A stretch of 5,099 nt of DNA. Source: Planctomycetales bacterium. GTDB taxonomy: Bacteria; Planctomycetota; Planctomycetia; Isosphaerales; Isosphaeraceae. A program made the translations under genes and the position numbers. A model generated the notes under the pieces. That model worked only from the letters and a program-made list of their open reading frames with translations, ran no database searches and was not told the DNA's origin. This document shows positions 1 through 5,099 of the stretch, piece by piece. Positions within the stretch are counted from its first letter, which is position 1, and the number at the start of each line of letters is the position of its first letter. Where the stretch lies: the NCBI GenBank assembly GCA_027435495.1, contig DAHZZC010000791.1:1-5099 (forward strand), in the 5' to 3' direction.

Positions 1-2153
1 GTGGTTCCGTCGCCCCAATCGATCGTCGCCGAGTAGGCCGAGCCGGCCGGATCGCCAGGAGAGAAGAACGGGTTGGCATTGACGAAGCTCGCCACAATCG
101 AGGAGAGCGCGCTGCCCTCGACCCCCGCCGCATCCACCGGCGTCGCCAGAAGAGGAGAGACCGCGACATGGGCCGGGCCCTCAAGAACAACCTGAGCCCC
201 GCCTGCATCCTCGATCGTCACGCGAACGTCGTAAACCCCAGGTGCCACATAGGTGTGTGCCCCGGAGACATCGAACGGCGTCCCGACTCCGCCCGGCTGG
301 GTCACGCTCCCGGCGGAGGTCGTCCCGTCTCCCCAGTCGATGGTCACGGAGCCGGCCGGATAATCGGAGAGCGGAGCCAGGGGATTCGCATCGTTAAAGG
401 TGGCGACGATCCCGCTCAGAGGGAGACCCGAACTCGCCGAGATCGCCGCGAGCGAGCCGCTCAGTGGTGCGTCAACCGGGGCAATCGCCGTGACTACCGT
501 TCCGGTCGACGGGGAAACCTGCGGACTGCCGCCGATATCGATCACCGTCACCACGACGCTCTCCGGCGAACCGGCCGTCGTTTCCTCGGCATCGATGTGC
601 GTCCCGACCACCTGAAACGGCGTCCCGGCGCCGCCTGGCTGCAAGATGACTCCGGCGGTCGGCGGCGTGCCGTCGCCCCAACTGATCATCGCGGCGAATC
701 CGGCGGGCACGGCCAGGGCATTGGGAGTCGTGAACGTCGCGACGGTCGCGGTGAACGAGGCGCCCTCAACGGGGGCGGGGGATACCGCCGCCGTTGCGAG
801 GGTGATCGGGGCGTCGGCAACGGTCGCCGTCCCCGCGATCGAGAGGGAAGCCCCGCCCTCGTCGTTGACCGTGACCCGCACCGGATCCCCGTTGGCGGAC
901 GAGAAGATCCCGTCTCGGGCGTAGGTGTGCGTCGCCGCGATCGCGAACTGGGCCTGTGTCAGGCTCCGGGAGACCAGGTGGAGATCGGCCGAGGTAAACG
1001 CCGAGGTTGTCCCATCGCCCCAGTCAATGGTCCCCGAATAGTTCCCGACCTGCCCCGCCGGATTGGCATCCGAGAAGGTCGCCACTGTCCCGGTGAACGC
1101 GAGACTCTGCGTCGCCCCGAAGGCGAAGGAGGTCGCGGAGAGCGGAGCATCGGCCACCGTTGCCGTGCTGTTCGCGACCACCGACGAGCCCTCCACGTCG
1201 TTGATCGTCACCGAGAGCGGAAGGGCGCCGGCCGCGGCGTAGACATGGGCACCAAAGACATTGAAGATGGCCGAGGTGGACGACTGCGAGACCGGCCGGA
1301 TCATCGAGGAGTCAAACGCCGAGGTGCTGCCATCGCCCCAGTGGATGGTCCCGGAGAAGTCGGCCGGCGTGCTGCCCGGGTTCGCATCGCTGAAGGTGGC
1401 AACCACGCCCGCCGCGTTCGCTCCCTCACTCGCCGTGAACGGGACAATCATCGGGATCGCCGTGAGGCCCGCGTCTCCCAGTACAGCCGTATCCTGGACG
1501 GTCGACGTCGCACGGGTCCCACCCGGCGGACTCAGACCATCGGTATCGACGATGGTCACCGTCACCGGAAAAGAGGGATTCTTGCCACCCGGAATCGGTC
1601 CGGATTCGGCGTAGGCATGTGCCCCCGAAACCGCGAACAAATGCCCCGGCCCCCCCGGCTGGGTGACGACCCCGCTCGAGGTCGTGCCATCCCCCCAGTC
1701 GATCGTCGCCGAGTATTCTCCGAGCCGACCGCCCGGATCCGTATCGGAAAAGGTGGCCAGCGTCCCCGTGAACGAGGCGCCTTCGATCGGATGGAGCGTC
1801 GACACCCCGGCGGCCGCCATCGGCGCATCCGCAACCGTGATCGGCTGACTGACCGCCGCCGCACTCTTTGAGGTCGTGGTGGTCTCGGCGACGGAAAGGG
1901 AGATGTTCCCCGGCGTTCCTTCCTCTGTATAAATATGTCCGACCAGGTCATAAACGTCGTACTGGGTGGGGACGGCGGCGTCCTCCATGATGAAGATGTT
2001 ACCGCCCCGATCCAGGTCGATATCGAACCGGCCATCTCCCCACTGGAGCGTGGCCGCGAAGTCGTTCGGCCCGAGCCCGGCAGCGTCGGTAAACGTGGCG
2101 AGGAGCGACCCGGGCGAACCATCAAAGGCCAGGTAGGTCTGGCCCTCCACCGG
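1..2153 (-). repeat. Seven tandem PKD-like protein repeats (last one cut)
   Basis: Approximate units by residue are 52-156, 157-275, 276-384, 385-496, 497-610, 611-716 and 717 onward. The WGDG-to-WGDG spacings are 115, 119, 106, 114, 115 and 106 residues. The linker TATVADAP or a close variant recurs near 158, 381, 493 and 611. Repeats 2, 5 and 6 share a Gln-Pro-Gly-Gly loop after WGDG. Repeats 3 and 4 instead share a Thr-Ser-Ala-Phe loop. Repeat 1 is the most divergent, with QWGDG and a long acidic loop. At DNA level the identity is patchy, so these are old duplications rather than recent copies. Confidence 0.85.
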
Positions 2154-2306
2154 CGCCAGTGCCGCGAAGGCCAGGTTGGAGATCGAGAGCAGCAAGCGGG
2201 CCTCAAGGGCCTCAACGGCGAGGCGACGAGACAGGCCCCGGCCGCGGCGCGGGGGCCCTCCCTTCCGCGATTCGTTCCTCGCCTTCTTCCCCGGTGTTCG
2301 ATCCAT
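1..2306 (-). CDS. Large PKD-like repeat surface/secreted protein, 5' part (partial)
   Basis: Reading the minus strand from the ATG at 2306 gives 768 stop-free codons to the window edge, so the C-terminus is missing. Residues 1-30 are very basic (Lys/Arg/Gly-rich). Residues 31-41 read VEALEARLLLS, a variant (Ala for Pro) of the LEPR-x-LL motif found near the N-terminus of many exported planctomycete proteins. A weakly hydrophobic stretch follows. From about residue 52 come tandem beta-sandwich-like repeats of 106-119 residues, each with a WGDG core (Trp at 89, 204, 323, 429, 543, 658, 764), typically preceded by a VATFxDANP-type strand and followed by an AHxYA strand and a VTIxD strand. This is the pattern of PKD-like domains. 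A role as extracellular structural or adhesive protein is inferred; no enzyme domain is visible. The start is supported by GGAG nine bases upstream. An in-frame ATG at 2411 lacks a spaced ribosome site and would add residues unlike the family's start. Confidence 0.88.
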   Translation of the reverse strand, partial: MDRTPGKKARNESRKGGPPRRGRGLSRRLAVEALEARLLLSISNLAFAALAPVEGQTYLAFDGSPGSLLATFTDAAGLGPNDFAATLQWGDGRFDIDLDRGGNIFIMEDAAVPTQYDVYDLVGHIYTEEGTPGNISLSVAETTTTSKSAAAVSQPITVADAPMAAAGVSTLHPIEGASFTGTLATFSDTDPGGRLGEYSATIDWGDGTTSSGVVTQPGGPGHLFAVSGAHAYAESGPIPGGKNPSFPVTVTIVDTDGLSPPGGTRATSTVQDTAVLGDAGLTAIPMIVPFTASEGANAAGVVATFSDANPGSTPADFSGTIHWGDGSTSAFDSSMIRPVSQSSTSAIFNVFGAHVYAAAGALPLSVTINDVEGSSVVANSTATVADAPLSATSFAFGATQSLAFTGTVATFSDANPAGQVGNYSGTIDWGDGTTSAFTSADLHLVSRSLTQAQFAIAATHTYARDGIFSSANGDPVRVTVNDEGGASLSIAGTATVADAPITLATAAVSPAPVEGASFTATVATFTTPNALAVPAGFAAMISWGDGTPPTAGVILQPGGAGTPFQVVGTHIDAEETTAGSPESVVVTVIDIGGSPQVSPSTGTVVTAIAPVDAPLSGSLAAISASSGLPLSGIVATFNDANPLAPLSDYPAGSVTIDWGDGTTSAGSVTQPGGVGTPFDVSGAHTYVAPGVYDVRVTIEDAGGAQVVLEGPAHVAVSPLLATPVDAAGVEGSALSSIVASFVNANPFFSPGDPAGSAYSATIDWGDGT

Positions 2307-2336
2307 GGTGGCGGTCTCCAGGCCCCGATACGGGGC
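2307..2336 (-). promoter_or_regulatory. Ribosome site with adjacent hairpin, upstream of the repeat-protein gene
   Basis: On the minus strand, GCCCCG-TAT-CGGGGC (2336-2322) is a perfect 6-bp inverted repeat with a 3-base loop. It ends two bases before GGAG (2319-2316), which lies nine bases from the ATG at 2306. The GGAG decides the start chosen for the gene. If the hairpin forms in the mRNA it sits directly against the ribosome site and could affect translation; that role is inference. No convincing promoter was found further upstream. Confidence 0.4.
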
Positions 2337-3027
2337 GCGGCAGCAGCGGGATGAGTCGAACGAAATATCGATGAAAACACAACTCGGGCCGCCATTCCGG
2401 CCCTGTTCCATTTCCGTGGGAACGCAATTTCTGGTAACACCAATGTGTAAATGGGCCGACCGCGGCGCGGCCCAGGATCGATCTCTTAACGCACAATTCT
2501 CACGCGGAATCGTCGAGGGGTCTCACTCGGCCCCCAAATCCGGGCCCGTAGTCGCACGGCCCTTCTCTGTCACCTAAGCGCGAATTCCTGGCCTCGCCGA
2601 ATCGGTCATGGATGACATTCACCCAGCGATCTGGTCTGCCTCGCTGAACCCTTCGATCGCCGTCATGGCTCTTTTGAAGTTTTTCTAATAGATAACGTGT
2701 CACCCGAGCGGAATCTAGTGCCCTCTCCAGGATGTCTCCTGAAAGAAACATGCTCACAAATCAGTTTTTTTAAAAAGCAGCCAGCGCATGCTTAACATCG
2801 CCTCAACCAGTTTTCTCATACGCAACGATCGGAGAAGTACGAATGGGCCAATGACCTCGAAAAACGGCCTTCGCATCATGATGGAACAAAAAATCCCTGG
2901 AAACAGGCATCGGGAGAGTTGTATCTGCCATTCTCGATGGATTTCTCTGATGCAGGAAGGAAGCGATGGCTCCATGTTCCTTGCGAAGTTTTCTTTATCC
3001 GCATTTTGGGACCGCGTCAGGACCACG

Positions 3028-3040
3028 GAATTGTCAATTC
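3028..3040. repeat. 13-bp dyad GAATTG-T-CAATTC
   Basis: GAATTG and CAATTC form a perfect 6-bp inverted repeat around one central T. Near-symmetry extends outward by a G-T and a C-G position. Such a short odd-spaced dyad in intergenic DNA could be a repressor operator, but no partner regulator gene is visible and chance occurrence is quite possible. Confidence 0.3.
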
Positions 3041-3100
3041 TGGGCCGGTCTCGACGAAGGGCCCGCCTTCCACCGGCAGGACCCGGGCGGTTTGGGAGAA

Positions 3101-3138
3101 TTTTCCATGCCACGGATCGCGACCGAATCGGTGGAAAA
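3101..3138 (+). other. Imperfect hairpin before an orphan AGGAGG
   Basis: CCACGGAT (3110-3117) pairs with ATCGGTGG (3127-3134) with one G-G mismatch around a 9-base loop. TTTT (3101-3104) can extend the stem with AAAA (3135-3138) across a bulge. Alternatively, TTTTCCA (3101-3107) pairs perfectly with TGGAAAA (3132-3138). An AGGAGG, the strongest Shine-Dalgarno-like match in the window, follows at 3145-3150. No T-tract follows directly, so it is not a typical terminator. It could be part of a structured leader or an unannotated small RNA; function unknown. Confidence 0.3.
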
Positions 3139-3272
3139 AATTTTAGGAGGTGGCGGGAGGCCCGACCGGGTGATTACGGCGGCAAGAAAGCCTGACCGAC
3201 CTGAGCGACTTCTCCGCCGGCGTCATCAGTTCCCGGAGCAGTCTCCCTGGGATAAGAACGGCCGGGATCACC

Positions 3273-3340
3273 CGAGGCGGTCGAGAGGCTCGACCTCGTG
3301 CACCCGATTCGAGAGGACGGACACCCGGGAGACCGCCTCG
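3273..3340. repeat. 10-bp perfect inverted repeat with a 48-base interior
   Basis: CGAGGCGGTC (3273-3282) and GACCGCCTCG (3331-3340) are exact reverse complements. Inside, TCGAGAGG occurs twice (3281-3288 and 3309-3316). The whole could fold as a long-armed stem in RNA or hold paired protein sites. It lies about 340 bases upstream of the sigma factor start. GC-rich sequence raises the chance of such matches, so the repeat is certain but its meaning is not. Confidence 0.4.
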
Positions 3341-3540
3341 AACGCGTCAGAAGCCGGATCGGATCGTTCTTTCCTGGCTCGGATTCCTTCGCCCGGTGAG
3401 GGTCTCTGGCCGGACCTTTTGAAGGAGCCTGCTCCCGCCGGAGCTCCGCGTCGCCGACGGCCGGGTCGCCATTGGGAGTTGGCTCCGACATAAAAGACCT
3501 CGAATTCCTCGAATCCGGCCGGGTCGATGATCCAGGAAAC

Positions 3541-3565
3541 GGAACCGCTTTGAGGAGTGGTCGGT
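3541..3565 (+). promoter_or_regulatory. Possible ECF-type promoter upstream of the sigma factor gene
   Basis: GGAAC (3541-3545), a sequence typical of the -35 element of many ECF sigma factors, is followed after 15 bases by TCGGT (3561-3565), loosely like their -10 elements. It lies about 115 bases upstream of the sigma factor ATG. Many ECF sigma genes are transcribed by their own product, so an autoregulated promoter would fit. The -10 match is weak, and the motif used by this sigma group is not known to me. Confidence 0.18.
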
Positions 3566-3668
3566 CACGGTGAGGACCGTCATGGACACCACATCCCGGC
3601 CGGCTTAAGATCCAGCTACGGCAAGAATCGGAGAGACCTTTTGTTCCCGGTTCTGCCGGCGGATTCGC

Positions 3669-3673
3669 GAGGG
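3669..3673 (+). promoter_or_regulatory. Ribosome binding site of the sigma factor gene
   Basis: GAGGG lies seven bases before the ATG at 3681. The in-frame TAA at 3606-3608, with no ATG, GTG or TTG in frame between it and 3681, makes this the only reasonable start. The same GAGGG-N7-ATG layout precedes the kinase gene. Confidence 0.6.
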
Positions 3674-3680
3674 CGCCTTC

Positions 3681-4292
3681 ATGCCGGCCAGGGAGCCGCA
3701 GGATCAAGAGAGCTTCAGCGAACTCATTCGACGAGTTCGGGCCGGCGACGACCAGGCCGCCGAGGAGCTCGTGCGCCGCTACGAGCCAGAAATCCGCCTG
3801 GAGGTCCGGGGCTGGCTCCGACTCCGCAATCCCAAGCTCCGTCGCGTTTTTGACTCGATGGACATCTGCCAGGCCGTCCTGGCCAGCTTCTTTGTCCGCG
3901 CCGCCGTCGGCGAGTTTGATATTGAGGACCCGCGACAGCTCCTTCCGCTGCTGGTCGGCATGGCCCGAAACAAGCTGGCCGAGCAGGTTCGATTCCACCA
4001 GCGCGACCGTCGCGATGTCCGCCGGGTCGAGGGGACCGACCCGGCCCTCGAAAGGCCCTCGGGCTCCGACGAAACACCCAGCCAGGTCGTCGCCCGCCGC
4101 GACCTGCTGGAAGCCTTCCGACTCCGGCTCTCCGACGAGGAACGACGGATCGCCGAGCTTCGGTCGCAGGGCCTCGACTGGGCGGGCGTCTCGGCCTCGA
4201 TGGGAAATTCCCCCGAGGCCCGTCGCAAGCAATTCACCCGCGCCATCGCTCGGGTCGGCAAGGAACTGGGGCTCGACCTGGCCGGCGGCTGA
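3681..4292 (+). CDS. ECF-like RNA polymerase sigma factor (sigma-70 family)
   Basis: The 203-residue protein has the two-domain layout of ECF-type sigma factors, which guide RNA polymerase to a small set of promoters in the cytoplasm. Residues about 11-112 match the sigma region 2 fold: FSELIRRVRAGDDQAAEELV opens the first helices, DSMDICQAVLASFFVR (58-73) is the region 2.2-like helix contacting core polymerase, and ARNKLAEQVRFHQRDRRD (95-112) is the -10 recognition segment. A charged linker (113-139) leads to region 4 (about 140-197), where LDWAGVSASMGNSPEARRKQ (165-184) forms the helix-turn-helix for the -35 element. The protein resembles the planctomycete ECF group found next to Ser/Thr kinases, and a kinase gene follows 92 bases downstream on the same strand. 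No anti-sigma gene is seen on either side. Family assignment is firm; target genes and the exact ECF group are unknown. Confidence 0.93.
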   Translation: MPAREPQDQESFSELIRRVRAGDDQAAEELVRRYEPEIRLEVRGWLRLRNPKLRRVFDSMDICQAVLASFFVRAAVGEFDIEDPRQLLPLLVGMARNKLAEQVRFHQRDRRDVRRVEGTDPALERPSGSDETPSQVVARRDLLEAFRLRLSDEERRIAELRSQGLDWAGVSASMGNSPEARRKQFTRAIARVGKELGLDLAGG

Positions 4293-4312
4293 CGGACAGG
4301 CCCTTCTGTCCG
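4293..4312 (+). other. Perfect 7-bp hairpin in the sigma-kinase spacer
   Basis: CGGACAG (4293-4299) and CTGTCCG (4306-4312) are exact reverse complements around a 6-base loop, starting at the base after the sigma factor stop codon. No T-run follows, so a standard intrinsic terminator is unlikely. It could be an mRNA-processing or stabilising element, or a weak attenuator setting the ratio of sigma factor to kinase; this role is inferred. Confidence 0.45.
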
Positions 4313-4372
4313 GTTGGACCCCACGCCGGCAATGAAGGAAAATGAGCTTCCGCCCGCCCGCGAATCCGACCC

Positions 4373-4377
4373 GAGGG
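4373..4377 (+). promoter_or_regulatory. Ribosome binding site of the kinase gene
   Basis: GAGGG lies seven bases before the ATG at 4385. An in-frame TGA at 4343-4345 rules out a longer N-terminus, so this site fixes the kinase start. Confidence 0.6.
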
Positions 4378-4384
4378 CCGACCG

Positions 4385-5099
4385 ATGGACGACTTCCCGG
4401 CCGAACCGGCCACCGTGATCGACCCGAAGAACGATCCCCTGCTCTGCGGACACCCGATCGCCGACCTGATCGATCGCCTTTGCGCCGACCTGATCGAGCA
4501 CTGGCGGAATGGAAAACCAGCCCGGGTCGAGCGCTACCTGGAACTCCACCCTCAACTCGCAGACAACGACGAGGCGCTCTTCGAACTGATCTACAACGAA
4601 TTCCTCGTCCGCGAGTCGCTCGGCCAACGGGGCGTGGGCGATGAACTCGCGGAACGCTTCCCCCGGTTTACCGACCGCCTCCGCCGTCAGATCGAGATGC
4701 ATCGTGAACTTCAGGAATCCGAGTCCACACGTCTCGATAACCAGCAACTCACCCAGTTCCCCGACGTCGACATCGAGCCCCTTCCCGAAATTCCCGGCTT
4801 CGAGGTCCTGGAAGAGATCGGCCGGGGTGGGATGGGTGTCGTTTATCGAGCCCGAGAGGTCGGCCTGAACCGACTCGTGGCGCTCAAGGTGATCCGACCG
4901 GCGCTCTTCGCCGATGCCGAGGTCGCCGCGCGGTTTCGGTCGGAGGCCGAGGTCGCCGCGCGATTCCAGCATCCGAATCTGGTTCCGCTTTTTCAGGTCG
5001 GCGAGTACCGGGGCCGCGGCTTCCTCGCCCTGGAGTACGTCCCCGGCGGCAGCTTGCAGGAACGGATCGCCGAGGGTCCCATTCCTCCGGACGAGGCCG
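4385..5099 (+). CDS. Hanks-type Ser/Thr protein kinase, N-terminal part (partial)
   Basis: The first 238 codons are present and the frame is open at the window edge. Residues about 24-113 form the helical extension common in planctomycete kinases (LCADLIEHWRNGKPARVERY, then a leucine-rich segment and AERFPRF). The catalytic domain begins near 138. The glycine-rich ATP loop is IGRGGMGVVY (145-154), the ATP-anchoring lysine is Lys168 in VALKVI, the likely helix-C glutamate is Glu187 in FRSEAE, and HPNLVPLFQVGEY (196-208) and LALEYVPGGSL (214-224) are the beta-4/beta-5 and hinge segments. The HRD and DFG motifs, any membrane segment and any sensor domain lie beyond the window, so catalytic competence and location cannot be fully judged. 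All N-lobe residues needed for activity are present. It probably shares a transcript with the sigma factor upstream and may regulate it, as proposed for kinase-linked ECF factors; the link is inferred from position. Confidence 0.93.
   Translation, partial: MDDFPAEPATVIDPKNDPLLCGHPIADLIDRLCADLIEHWRNGKPARVERYLELHPQLADNDEALFELIYNEFLVRESLGQRGVGDELAERFPRFTDRLRRQIEMHRELQESESTRLDNQQLTQFPDVDIEPLPEIPGFEVLEEIGRGGMGVVYRAREVGLNRLVALKVIRPALFADAEVAARFRSEAEVAARFQHPNLVPLFQVGEYRGRGFLALEYVPGGSLQERIAEGPIPPDEA

Larger units (their letters stand above)
2337..3680. other. Long divergent intergenic region, no convincing gene
   Basis: This region separates the minus-strand repeat protein from the plus-strand sigma factor. 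Hand counts give about 47% GC for 2641-3000, against 65-75% in stretches of the flanking genes, and GC rises again after about 3000. Open frames here (for example minus 3113-2754, minus 2757-2500, plus 3170-3493) are short and show no recognisable domain. The minus ones use AT-ending and AGA/AGG/TTA/CTA codons that the real genes mostly avoid, and the plus one is Arg-rich. The region contains a T7A5 tract (2765-2776), a 13-bp dyad (3028-3040), an imperfect hairpin (3101-3138), an AGGAGG (3145-3150) and a 10-bp inverted repeat with a 48-base loop (3273-3340). No tRNA, IS ends or CRISPR repeats were seen. It may hold promoters for both flanking genes, long leaders, a small RNA or decayed coding DNA. 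Confidence 0.6.

Noticed and set aside
168..1871. A 567-codon plus-strand open frame rich in Arg and Gly.
   Set aside because: It is antisense to the coherent repeat protein on the minus strand. Its composition (runs of Arg, Gly, Asp, His) is what the complement of WGDG repeats in GC-rich DNA produces, and it shows no domain.
2411..2411. Alternative upstream ATG for the repeat protein, adding 35 residues.
   Set aside because: It has no spaced ribosome site, and the added residues are unlike the short basic leader normally found before the LE-x-R-x-LL motif.
1562..2443. A 293-codon minus-strand open frame overlapping the start of the repeat protein.
   Set aside because: It is a shifted frame of the same DNA, rich in Arg, Pro and Ser and without motifs, while the neighbouring frame carries the regular repeats and the LEARLLLS motif.
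2739..2771. A possible intrinsic terminator: CTGA (2739-2742) and TCAG (2761-2764) followed by seven T.
   Set aside because: The stem is only four base pairs with an 18-base loop, and no gene ends upstream of it on the plus strand.
3499..3525. A tRNA T-loop-like CTCGAATCC in the segment with a repeated CTCGAAT.
   Set aside because: The flanking bases do not form a T-arm stem, and no anticodon or acceptor arm can be built around it.
3850..4644. Plus-strand open frames of 161 and 100 codons overlapping the sigma factor end and the kinase start.
   Set aside because: They are out-of-frame shadows rich in Ser, Arg and Pro. The 4342 ATG frame lacks the kinase N-terminal features that begin at 4385.
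4913..4962. A 17-base direct repeat GCCGAGGTCGCCGCGCG at 4916 and 4946, giving AEVAARF twice in the kinase.
   Set aside because: The spacing between the ATP lysine and the HPN motif is normal for these kinases, where similar ARFRxEAExAAR sequence is common. The repeat reflects conserved sequence and codon choice more than an insertion.
3174..4972. Long minus-strand open frames (352 and 397 codons) across the sigma factor and kinase genes.
   Set aside because: They are complements of two well-recognised plus-strand genes with conserved motifs and good ribosome sites, and the minus translations match no family.

Overview
The window most likely comes from a GC-rich planctomycete (Planctomycetota, possibly the Isosphaeraceae side; this is inferred from gene content, since no rRNA or marker gene is present). 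Three things point there. A large repeat protein begins with a basic stretch and an LE-x-R-x-LL motif typical of exported planctomycete proteins. An ECF-type sigma factor gene lies directly upstream of a Ser/Thr protein kinase gene. The kinase carries the N-terminal extension common in planctomycete kinases. Coding DNA is about 65-75% GC in the stretches counted by hand.

Layout. (1) Bases 1-2306, minus strand: the 5' part (768 codons, still open at the window edge) of a giant cell-surface or secreted protein. It is built from PKD-like repeats of about 106-119 residues, each carrying a WGDG motif. (2) Bases 2307-3680: a 1.37-kb divergent intergenic region without a convincing gene. Its 2641-3000 section drops to about 47% GC. 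It holds several inverted repeats, an orphan Shine-Dalgarno-like AGGAGG and a possible ECF-type promoter. (3) Bases 3681-4292, plus strand: a complete 203-residue ECF-like sigma factor. (4) Bases 4293-4384: a 92-bp spacer that opens with a perfect 7-bp hairpin. (5) Bases 4385-5099, plus strand: the first 238 codons of a Hanks-type Ser/Thr kinase, cut within the N-lobe/hinge region of its catalytic domain.

The sigma factor and kinase look like a two-gene signalling unit. They are co-directional, and both start codons follow the same GAGGG-N7-ATG arrangement. No anti-sigma gene is visible, so the kinase may take part in controlling the sigma factor (inference). The surface protein is divergent, and whether it is a target of that sigma factor cannot be decided from this window. 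I found no mobile element, CRISPR array, tRNA or rRNA. I see no clear evidence of a wholly new system. The most open questions concern the divergent intergenic region.
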